A DNA stretch of 64,000 nt, taken from NCBI RefSeq assembly GCF_001723285.1, contig NZ_LPWG01000005.1, forward strand, positions 1-64,000, written 5' to 3'. This DNA is from Methyloceanibacter methanicus (GTDB taxonomy: Bacteria; Pseudomonadota; Alphaproteobacteria; Rhizobiales; Methyloligellaceae). This document shows positions 19,623 to 27,457 of this stretch, piece by piece. A program made the translations under genes and the position numbers. How positions within the stretch are numbered: position 1 is the first letter of the stretch; each line of letters begins with the position of its first letter. A model generated the notes under the pieces. That model made no database searches. It was not told the DNA's origin and saw nothing but the letters and a program-made list of their open reading frames with translations.

Positions 19623-19802
19623 ATGTTGTGCTTATCTGGCGAAAAGTCTGCGGGGTTGGAGAAATCGCGTAGCAATTTCCCGAGGAGCCCGCGTGCCATG
19701 CAGGGCCGGTCGGCGGAACCCTTAAATAACGCATACCGTTTTAAGAGGCCGCTCGCGCGGTTGGCCCTGGACCCGCAACGGCATTCGCCGAGGAATGCAT
19801 GA
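19623..19802 (+). pseudogene. 59-codon remnant of a wzc-like gene
   Basis: The ORF begins MLCLSGEKSAGLEKSR, clearly related to the first residues of the full Wzc-like protein at 7620 (MLCLSEETSIEPEGSR). It shares the leader ending in TTTCGATG. It lacks the Wzz, membrane and ATPase parts. Its last codons and stop (GAGGAATGCATGACC) resemble the wzc end (GAGGGAAGCGTGACC). Its TGA overlaps the next ATG, just as full wzc overlaps wecG. The simplest reading is a duplicated wzc reduced by an internal deletion that kept both ends in frame. It may survive as a short coupled leader ORF or be dead. Confidence 0.5.
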
Positions 19803-20614
19803 CCGATCATGTCGCGACAACGGCCGCTCCGCCGCAGGAGGTGTCTCGCATTTCGATCGGAGGCCTGCCTGTGGCCGTCATCGACCGTCAGGACTCTGCG
19901 CGGTTTTTCGTAGACGCCGCCCTAAAGGCTCGGCTGTCTCATGCGTGCCCCTACGTGGTGACGTCCGCCAACGGTCACGTCTTGTCTATGTGCGCTGCCG
20001 ACAGCAAAGTCCGCGAGCTGTTTCTTTCGGCAGACATGATCAACGCGGACGGAATGCCGTTGGTTTTCGCCTCCAGGCTGCGTGGCCAAACGCCACTGCC
20101 GGAACGTGTCGCTACAACGGACCTCTTTCACGATGTTGCGCAGCTTGCGCAGAAGAAGGGCGTCACGTTCTTTCTGCTTGGTGCGTCGGAGGAGATTATC
20201 AAAAGAGCGGTCGCCGCGGTCCGGAAAATGTACCCCGATCTTCATATCGCGGGCTTCCGTCACGGGTTCTTGGAGGCCGATGAAGAAGAGGCCGTGGTAG
20301 AGGAGATCAACAAGAGCGGGGCCGACATTCTCTGGGTTGGAATGGGTACCCCACGGGAACTGGAGTTCGCGCTGCGGTGGCGGTCGCAACTGAACGTGGG
20401 CGTTGTAAAGACGTCGGGCGGTCTGTTCGACTTTTTGTCTGGCCAAAACCGCCGGGCCCCACAGTGGATGCAGGATATCGGGTTTGAGTGGCTGTACCGG
20501 CTCTGGCTTGAACCTCGCCGGCTGTTTCCGCGCTATGCCGTTACAAATGTGAGGGCGGTCCATATTCTTGCTTTGGAGCCGATCTCGACAGTCACGCCCC
20601 TCAAGCTGGGTTGA
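19799..20614 (+). CDS. WecG/TagA/CpsF family glycosyltransferase (copy B)
   Basis: A 271-residue GT26-family protein, paralogue of 9856-10674. Motifs are VTSANGHVLSM, NADGMPLVFASRL, ATTDLFHDVA, FFLLGASEEIIKRAV, DILWVGMGTPRELEF, KTSGGLFDFLSGQ and WLYRLWLEPRRLFPRY. It has the canonical NADGMPLV where copy A has SADGMSLV. Its ATG overlaps the stop of the 59-codon remnant. Together with GT, flippase and FemAB copies B it could build a second or modified repeat unit. No initiating transferase or polymerase accompanies copy B, so it would depend on those of module A or elsewhere. Confidence 0.87.
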   Translation: MTDHVATTAAPPQEVSRISIGGLPVAVIDRQDSARFFVDAALKARLSHACPYVVTSANGHVLSMCAADSKVRELFLSADMINADGMPLVFASRLRGQTPLPERVATTDLFHDVAQLAQKKGVTFFLLGASEEIIKRAVAAVRKMYPDLHIAGFRHGFLEADEEEAVVEEINKSGADILWVGMGTPRELEFALRWRSQLNVGVVKTSGGLFDFLSGQNRRAPQWMQDIGFEWLYRLWLEPRRLFPRYAVTNVRAVHILALEPISTVTPLKLG

Positions 20615-20988
20615 GTCCTCGCCGCTCAGCGCGCCAATCCTTGGTCCGTCCGTCGTGGCCTCAATTTTCGCGACCGTGTTCTCTGATGCCGTGGGCGCGC
20701 TCGCGAACTGTCTCGGCCACAAGCGCTACACGCGTAGGGTCCAGGACGTTCCTTGGGGTCCACGGTGCCCTCGCGGCTCATGCGCCACGAATTTCGTCAT
20801 GAATTGGCCGCCCGATGCCGCGCCGAGCGTCGGCGCTTCGCGTTTCACTTGGCGGCCAAGTGCCCCCAAGGCGTTTCACAGCGGTCGCCATAGGCGTATA
20901 GTCCGCGCGGGACGGTCCGCAGCAAGCTGCGCCGCTTTTTCGAGCTGGACCCGCAATACAGAATCAAGACCCAAATCAGGAGGGGGCG
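20615..20988. other. Intergenic region at the end of the polysaccharide locus
   Basis: 374 bases without a supportable gene or RNA. It ends with a strong Shine-Dalgarno sequence (AGGAGGGGG) directly before the next gene. This is the boundary between the polysaccharide locus and ordinary chromosomal genes. Confidence 0.4.
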
Positions 20989-21734
20989 GTGTATCCGGCA
21001 CATCCTGGAAGGGCGCTTTACAGGGAGAACAAGGCCGTGGTGGATGAAGTCGAAAAGATTATCTCACGCTTGAACGGCATCGACCCGGAGCGGCCATATT
21101 TCGACCCGCTGGTGGTGGAGGAGGCCGTCGGCCGGCATGCGCGGCTGATTGGCTTCCGGGATGTCGCCTTTACCTGGGCCATGGGACCGCAGCAGGCCGA
21201 TGCGGAACTCGCCGGCATCGACTTCGACAGTTCCGAATCCTGTCTTTGGGCGGAAACCACAAAATCGATGCGGGACCGGGCGCTGGCCGAACTCAGTTCG
21301 AACGAGGCGGTGTTGACGGCCTACCGGGAGGCGCAAGCGACGGCGGCCGAACGGATCGCCGCTGCCTTGCATCTGGAAGTCTTTGCCCTGGCGCTGCGCA
21401 ACCTCATTCCCGGCGATGCGGGCACGCGCGGCTATAATGTGGCGTCCTTGGTGACATCGGTGATGCGCGACGTGGTGGCAAGCGCCAGCGTCGACAGCGA
21501 GCGGCTGGAAGATCTCAACGAGGCCTATCTGCCTTTCGCCGATGCCCTGATGGCCGGGCTCGGCTCGTTCTGGATCGTCGGGGAACGCTTCGTCTGCTTG
21601 CCCTTGCCCCGGCTGACCCTGGAGAATGGAACCCTCGTCACCGACGGGCGTCCCGCGGCGGTGTGGCCGAATGGCGAAGCTACGCCTATCGCGAGGACGG
21701 CTTCTTTCCGGCGTTGCAGTCCGTCGAGTGGTAG
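20989..21734 (+). CDS. Hypothetical protein, frameshifted near the end
   Basis: I do not recognise a characterised family. The protein is acidic and probably cytoplasmic, about 248 residues after repair, with no signal peptide or membrane segment. A C missing near 21680 diverts the frame; repair continues PAAVWPNGEAYAYREDGFFPALQSVEW and stops at 21734. The C-terminal pattern (a strand, GRPAAVWPNG, then a Tyr-rich turn) faintly recalls DUF6745-like C termini, but this is weak. GTG 20989 is chosen because AGGAGGGGG lies five bases upstream. Downstream is a small exported protein on the same strand, possibly co-transcribed. Confidence 0.6.
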
Positions 21735-21777
21735 TCAGCGCGTCGGTTCCGATCGGTTCGTAAAGGAGGAGGTGGCG

Positions 21778-22146
21778 ATGCAGAGCGCGACCCTGGGCGG
21801 CGGCAAGACCGGGCACGGCCCCGCCGCGGCGCTCGCCGCGGCCCTTGCCGCGGTCATCCTGGCGGCGGCCGTGACCGTGGCGACCGCGTCCCCGGCGGCC
21901 GCGAAGATCCGCTGCAAGGGGATTTTCCAGGTCACCAAGAATGGCCTGATTTCGACGCCACTTTGCCAGGACCGGCAAATCGCACGTGTGGCCCGGAGTT
22001 ACGGCTGGCGCGTTTCCGACGCCCAAGTGCGGGATAATCCCCTCAAGAAAGTCGAGATTTGCCAGGCGCTCGGCGGCGATACGAGGCTGCAGGGCGCGTG
22101 CGGCGCTACGGACCGCATAGCTTCTGGTAGCGAAAGCCGTCGTTGA
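21778..22146 (+). CDS. Small secreted cysteine-containing protein, unknown function
   Basis: This 122-residue product has a signal peptide: an Ala/Val-rich core (AAALAAALAAVILAAAVTVATA) ending near SPAAA-K. The short mature part contains cysteines in KIRCKGIF, TPLCQDRQI, VEICQAL and GACG. ATG 21778 is preceded by AGGAGG. Near 22110 another frame would give a tidier end (RYGPHSFW, stop at about 22127), so the last dozen residues may also be affected by an indel. It is convergent with gpmA. It looks like one of the many small periplasmic proteins of Hyphomicrobiales; the role is unknown. Confidence 0.6.
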   Translation: MQSATLGGGKTGHGPAAALAAALAAVILAAAVTVATASPAAAKIRCKGIFQVTKNGLISTPLCQDRQIARVARSYGWRVSDAQVRDNPLKKVEICQALGGDTRLQGACGATDRIASGSESRR

Positions 22147-22165
22147 GCTTTCGCCCGGCCTCGCC

Positions 22166-22909
22166 TCAAGCGGTGGAGGGGGCGGCCCTGGCCTTCGGCA
22201 GGCGATGGGGTTCCTGCCCGTCCTCAAGATAGAAGCTCCGGATGGTGCGCAGGCCCTCGTCCAGATCGTAGACCAAGGGTTTTCCGGTCGGTACCTCGAG
22301 ACTTGGGATGTCCTCGTCGGAGATGCCGTCGAGATATTTGATCAGGCCGCGCAGGCTGTTCCCATGCGCTGCGATCAGCGGCGTGCCGCCCTGCATCATG
22401 ACCGGTTCCACGCGCTCCTGCCAAAACGGCAGGACCCGCGAGACCGTGTCTTTCAGGCTTTCGGTCAGCGGCAGGTGACGCTGGGGGACCTTCGCGTATT
22501 TGCGCTGGTTGCCAGGAAATCGCGGATCGTCTTCCGTCAGCGCCGGCGGTTGCACGGCGTAACTCCGGCGCCAGATGTGAAGCTGCTCGGGACCGACCTC
22601 CTCCATGACCACGTCGCGCTTCCGCCCTTGGAGTGCGCCATAGTGCCGCTCGTTGAGCCGCCAGTTGCGTTCGACCGGCAGCCAGGTCATGTCCAGCGCC
22701 TCAAGGACGATCCACAGCGTGTGGATGGCGCGATGCAGATAGGAGGTAAAGCACTGATCGAAATGGATATCGTGCGTCCGCAGAAGTTCCGCCGCGTGCC
22801 TGGCTTCCTCGATCCCGTTGTCGCAGAGATCGACATCGGTCCAGCCGGTGAAGATCGCATCCCGGTTCCAGACGCTTTGGCCGTGTCGGAGCAGAATGAG
22901 GCGCGGCAT
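22166..22909 (-). CDS. gpmA: 2,3-bisphosphoglycerate-dependent phosphoglycerate mutase
   Basis: This enzyme interconverts 3- and 2-phosphoglycerate in glycolysis and gluconeogenesis via a phosphohistidine. The catalytic RHGQS motif (His at about residue 9) opens the protein. FTGWTDVDL, RAIHTLW, NWRLNERHYGALQG and the second histidine motif LIAAHGNSLRGLIKYL follow. The 247-residue length is normal for the dPGM form. ATG 22909 is chosen because MPRLILLRHG is the standard start; a longer in-frame extension is not conserved. It is divergent from the AsmA-family gene across 213 bases. Confidence 0.95.
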   Translation of the reverse strand: MPRLILLRHGQSVWNRDAIFTGWTDVDLCDNGIEEARHAAELLRTHDIHFDQCFTSYLHRAIHTLWIVLEALDMTWLPVERNWRLNERHYGALQGRKRDVVMEEVGPEQLHIWRRSYAVQPPALTEDDPRFPGNQRKYAKVPQRHLPLTESLKDTVSRVLPFWQERVEPVMMQGGTPLIAAHGNSLRGLIKYLDGISDEDIPSLEVPTGKPLVYDLDEGLRTIRSFYLEDGQEPHRLPKARAAPSTA

Positions 22910-23122
22910 GGAGATCTCCTGGGAAGTTGTCAGCCTTGACGGTTTAGGAGGGCGCCGCAAAAAGGGCAAGCCGGTCTCGTGCAACGTCTCCACGGGGTCC
23001 GGCCGTGATTTGCACGTATTTCCAAGTCAGTTTGCGCATTCATGGCGCTGATTTGCTAAGTCTGGAGGGGATTTCCAGAGGAACCGGGAATCGCTGTATT
23101 CTGGCAGGGACCCTCACCGGAC

Positions 23123-25434
23123 GTGCGGAGGAGCATCTTGCGGCTCATATTTTCAATTCTGACGGCCATCGTGGTCCTGATCGTGGGCCTCCTCTTTGTC
23201 GCGCCGATGTTCATTTCCACGGACGACGTGCGGAACGAGGTGTTCTCGCGGGTCGAACAGATGACCGGCTACCGGCTCCGCGTCAGCGGCCCTCTGGACA
23301 TCACGGTCTTTCCTTCGCTCGCGCTCGTGGCCGAGGACGTCGGCATTGCGGAGCCCACGGCCAGCGGCGACAAGGAGTTCGCGACCGCCGAGAAGGTGCG
23401 GTTCGATCTGTTGTGGACGGGGATCCTGCAGGGCAAGGTTCGCGTGCGGGAAGTGACCCTGGTCAATCCCGTGGTTGCCGTGCCGCAGAGCCGAGCGGCG
23501 GCACCACAGGCGCCCAGTCTCCAGACGGCGCCACCTGCGGGGACGCCGGGCGCGGCGCCTGGTGCCGCGCAAGGAGGCCCAGTCGCGGCACCGGCCCCAG
23601 CGCCCGCGGAGACGTCGGGCTTGGCCGACTTCGCCGAGCAACTGAAATCCATCTCCCTCGACAGCCTGGTCGTCACCAATGGGACGGTGACGCTGCCGGC
23701 CTCGGGCGGAGACCCTGGCACGCGCATCGAGAAGTTCAATCTCAACGCCTCGCTACCCGGCTACGATGCGCCGCTCACCCTCAGCACCGGCGCCCTCGTC
23801 GACGGCAAGGCCATTCACATCGCGGCGTCGATCGGAAATTTCGGCCCCTTCCTTGGGGGCGCTTCGGTGCCCGTGCGTCTCAAGGCGACCATGCCGTCCG
23901 CGTTGGACGCTCCACTTAGTTTAAGCGGCATGGCTTCTTACAAGAACGACACGTTTGCCTTGTCGCAGTTCAGTGCCAAGTCCGGGGACAAGACGCTGTC
24001 GGGGTCGGCCGTCTACAAGGATGGCGCGGCAACACTGAACCAGCTCACCGGTACAATTGGGCGCGACACCTTCGCCGGCACCGTGTCCTACAAGGACAAT
24101 ATCGTCAACATCGATCCGTTGCGGGCCAATGTGCGCGGTACCGTTCTCGCAGGTCGGGTCAAAGCGAATCTGACGAAGGAGGTGCCCTTCGTCGTGGCCG
24201 CATTCGGGGCCAAGACGGTCGACATCAACAGGCTGACGGGTGGCGGCAAGGCCTCGCCGTCCAAGCCGGCAGCCGGAGGCGGCAAGAAAGCCGGTGCCAA
24301 GCCTGCGGGCCGCGGTCAGGCGGCGGGGAACGGCTGGAGCAACGAGCGGATCGACTTCTCGGCCCTGAAGACGGTAAACGCACGCGTTAATCTGCGCGCG
24401 GAGCAACTCGTCTACGATCAGGTCAAGATCCAGCCCCTCACGCTGCAATTGACGCTCAATGGCGGCCGGCTCGACGCAAAGACGGGTCCATTCGGGCTCT
24501 ATGGCGGGCAGGGCACCGTGTCCGCGATCGTTGATGCCAGCGGCAAGACACCGACGCAGCGGGTGGTCGCAAATTTGCAGAATTTCGACGGCCATACCTT
24601 CCTCAAGGACGCGGCGGCATTGGATTCCATCGAGGCCGGGGCACCGTGTCGGTCAATCTCACCACGGCCGGCGCCAGTCAGCGGGCGATGGTCGGTGCAC
24701 TTAACGGCACGGCGAAGGTCGAGTTCGCCAACGGTGCTATCCGGGGCGTCAACATCGCGAAGATGATCCGCAATCTGGGCCAGGGTGCCGTCTACGGTTG
24801 GCAGGGCGGTGCGGCCGAGAAGACGGATTTCGCCTCGCTCGGCGCCACGTTCCAGATCAAGCAGGGGCAGGCCCAAACAAACGACATTCACCTCGTCGGG
24901 CCGCTGGTGACGGTGAGCGGCGGCGGCACGGTGAATCTACCAGGGCGCGCTTTGAAGCTTCGTGTGGATCCGCAGCTCGTGGCATCGTTGGAGGGCCAAG
25001 GCCGGACGGAGGAGATGTCCGGCCTCGGTGTGCCGGTCATGATCGTCGGGCCCTGGGCAAGTCCGAAGATCTATCCCGACATCAAGGGCATTCTGGAGAA
25101 TCCCGCAGAGGCAATCGCGCGCTACAAGCAGTTCGGCAAGGATCTGAAGAACCTCCCGGGCATCGGCGGGAATGCGGCAGCGCTTCAAGGTGTGGTCAAG
25201 GACGGCAAGATCGACAAGGACGCGCTGGTGCAGGGCATTGGCGGCTTGCTTGGCGGCAACAACGCCGCGACGCAGTCGAATACCGGTGCCGCGACCGGTG
25301 CAGCCGCCACGACCAATGCCACCTCTCAGAGCCAAGGGCAGAATGCGACGCAGACCAAAAACAAAAAGAAGAAGAAGCTGAAGGCCGAGGACGTCGGGAA
25401 GCAGCTCTTCAACAATTGGCTTTCCGGGCAGTAG
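23123..25434 (+). CDS. AsmA family protein, frameshifted
   Basis: This large envelope protein has one N-terminal membrane segment (LIFSILTAIVVLIVGLLFVAPMFI) and a periplasmic beta-rich AsmA body. Typical motifs are the opening VRNEVFSRVEQMTGYRLRV, repeated YKDGAATLN/YKDNIVNID units, and the terminal AsmA_2 block (GVNIAKMIRNLGQG, VTVSGGGTVNLPGRAL, VPVMIVGPWASPKIYPDI). An Ala/Pro-rich stretch (about residues 125-165) and a Gly/Lys/Ala linker interrupt it. A G missing from a GGGGG run near 24638-24641 splits it; the repaired length is about 770 residues. The start is GTG 23123. AsmA relatives are implicated in phospholipid transport to the outer membrane. Confidence 0.8.
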
Positions 25435-25499
25435 CGATGCGGCGCCGTGCCTCGTGCCGGCCGTTTGACAAACATTGGGCGCGCGATAGGCTCAAGCCC

Positions 25500-25985
25500 A
25501 TGCGGTCCTTTCTCGAAGTCTGTCAGGGCGCCCGGCTCACCGAGTTTCCGGCCGGCGAGGTGCTGCTGCCCGAGGGCACGACGTCGGGACATCTCTTCGT
25601 GTTGAACGAGGGGGTTGTGGAGGTCTTGCGCGGCGACACGCAAGTCGCGACCGTGGAAGAACCGGGCGCGCTGTTTGGCGAAATGTCCGTCCTGCTGAGC
25701 CGGCCCCATACCGCAACCGTCCGCACCCTGACGCCCTGCAAACTCTACGTGTTCGACGATGCCGCGAATTTTCTGCGCTCAAATCCCCAAGTCGCGTATC
25801 ACGTCGCAAGGCTCATCGCGGGCCGGCTCAATGCGGCAACCAGCTATCTCGCGGACATCAAGCGCCAGTTCGAAGACCGCGCCGACCATCTGGGCATGGT
25901 CGGGGAGGTGCTGGACACGCTGATGCACAACCAGGAAGACGAGTTCAAGCCTGGTCCAGAGCGGGAGACGGATCCCCGTCTTTAA
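25500..25985 (+). CDS. Stand-alone cyclic-nucleotide-binding (CRP-like) domain protein
   Basis: This 161-residue protein is mostly one cNMP-binding domain (VLLPEGTTSGHLFVLNEGVVEVL, then GALFGEMSVLLSRPHTATVRT) plus a C-terminal helix; there is no DNA-binding domain. In the phosphate-binding cassette the usual Arg after Pro (PRAAT in classical cAMP binders) is His (PHTAT), so cyclic nucleotide binding is doubtful. The start is uncertain: ATG 25500 or ATG 25437, which lies just after the AsmA stop. Its 3' end overlaps the convergent metallophosphoesterase by 41 bases. Confidence 0.75.
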   Translation: MRSFLEVCQGARLTEFPAGEVLLPEGTTSGHLFVLNEGVVEVLRGDTQVATVEEPGALFGEMSVLLSRPHTATVRTLTPCKLYVFDDAANFLRSNPQVAYHVARLIAGRLNAATSYLADIKRQFEDRADHLGMVGEVLDTLMHNQEDEFKPGPERETDPRL

Positions 25986-26751
25986 GCCAGTCCGGCAGCG
26001 CTTTCAGGTTTGGGATGGGACGCGTCAGGTCGTCCTCGAGGCGCACGAGTTGCGTGCCGGCCGCCGAGAACCAGATCGCTTCGCTTTCGTCCGTGTCCAT
26101 GATGATGTGGGCCGGCGGTGCCCCCAGATAGTGCCCGGTGTTGAACACCCAGGTCGTGCCGATGCGGTCGACCCATGACCCGTCCGCCACGTAGGGCGCT
26201 TCGTGCACGTGGCCGCACATGACGATCTCGGGCTTGTACTCGTCGATCCAGCGGACCAGCGCGTCGTCGCCGAAATAGCGCTGGCCGCCCCAGGCGATCG
26301 GCGATTTCGCCGGGGGTGCGTGATAGAGCCAGATCCAGCGGCCTTGCCGGTCTTTTGCCGCCTCCGCCAATTGCCGGCCGATCTCGGCCTGCGAGATCGG
26401 GCCGTCCCACCAGGGGCATGCCGTAAACAGGATATCGCCGATCGTCGTCGACTCGCCGTCCGAAAGCACCCCGTCATTGCGGCGGCCGAGCAGCCACCGC
26501 GCCATCCACTCGCCGGCCTCGTTCTTGGAGTCCAGGTCGTGATTGCCCGAACAGATGAGCAGTCTCGTCTTGGTACGTATACGGTTGAAATACTTCCTGA
26601 CCACGGCGGCCTGCGCGCGCCCGTCGACGAGCGAGGCAAGATCGAGATGGTCGCCGGCCATGACCACGACGTCGAAGTCGCCGGCAACGCCGACAACCCA
26701 GTCGAACAGCGGCAGCGAATAGTGCAGGTCGGAGACCAGAAGCAGGCGCAT
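25945..26751 (-). CDS. Calcineurin-like metallophosphoesterase
   Basis: A 268-residue dimetal phosphoesterase. Its ordered motifs are LLVSDLHYS (Asp and His), MAGDHLDL, ICSGNHDLDS, LYHAPP and CGHVHEAPY. These are the full set of metal ligands of the calcineurin-like fold, so it should be active. The family includes CpdA-type cAMP phosphodiesterases, but many other substrates are possible. ATG 26751 starts the conserved MRLLLVSDLHYS; a longer upstream frame is not conserved. It converges on and overlaps the cNMP-domain gene. Confidence 0.85.
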   Translation of the reverse strand: MRLLLVSDLHYSLPLFDWVVGVAGDFDVVVMAGDHLDLASLVDGRAQAAVVRKYFNRIRTKTRLLICSGNHDLDSKNEAGEWMARWLLGRRNDGVLSDGESTTIGDILFTACPWWDGPISQAEIGRQLAEAAKDRQGRWIWLYHAPPAKSPIAWGGQRYFGDDALVRWIDEYKPEIVMCGHVHEAPYVADGSWVDRIGTTWVFNTGHYLGAPPAHIIMDTDESEAIWFSAAGTQLVRLEDDLTRPIPNLKALPDWLKDGDPSPALDQA

Positions 26752-26944
26752 GGCGTTTCCAACGTCAATAATTCGCTCACCTTGTTCGCAGGTTGTCCGT
26801 GAAAAACGGAGAATCGGCGCCGTCGTGAACGGTTCTTTGGGTCGCCTCGGGTTAGACCGGAAAGCCTCGGATACACCGAAGGCTCGGATACTCCAAAGAC
26901 TTGGCTTGCAGGCCTCCCCTGGGACCAACAGTCAGCATAAGACG

Positions 26945-27202
26945 ATGTACGAATTCATGACACCCTTCTACGGGCGCAAACGTTTCCTGAGGCCGCGGCG
27001 TCCCGCCCGCCTCCGGACCGTGATCCAGCGCTATCAGCTCGCGGAGCTGTTCGGCTTGACGGGTGCCATCGTGGCGGTCTGGCTCGGCGTGCAGATCGAC
27101 AACGGGTTGTCGTCGGTCCCGGCGCCCGAACCGATGGGCGTCGAGTCCGCGAGCGCAGATCTCATCGTCGGCGTTCCCGTGGGGAAACACCGCCCGCTCT
27201 AG
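26945..27202 (+). CDS. Small hypothetical protein with one membrane segment
   Basis: An 85-residue ORF with a basic N terminus (GRKRFLRPRRPARLR) followed by a hydrophobic stretch (LFGLTGAIVAVWLGVQI). It looks like a single-pass membrane protein with the N terminus inside. No family is recognised and no strong ribosome site is seen. It lies between the phosphoesterase (divergent) and the glucan genes. Confidence 0.4.
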   Translation: MYEFMTPFYGRKRFLRPRRPARLRTVIQRYQLAELFGLTGAIVAVWLGVQIDNGLSSVPAPEPMGVESASADLIVGVPVGKHRPL

Positions 27203-27457
27203 CGCACCCTGCGATCGCGCGCACCGCGCGCACCTCGAAAACCCGTTCTCAAATCCCGCTTCACTCACGTGCCTAAGCAGCGCGCTGTCCGCACGTGCTT
27301 TGCGCAATCTGCCCGCCACGCGTGCCCAAGCATGCGGCATGTGTGAGGGATGCGACCTTTTGCCTGCGCATCAACGCGCATACCGAGTCCGATGCCGGAA
27401 CACGGCGCGCCAAACTACGTTGGTCTTCGGGGCTGGGTGATTTGCTGCGGAGTTGGG

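Noticed and set aside
1..20614. Genomic island or transposon explaining the duplicated polysaccharide genes
   Set aside because: No transposase, integrase, tRNA junction or flanking repeats are visible. The tRNA-Ser is at 32.9 kb, away from the locus.
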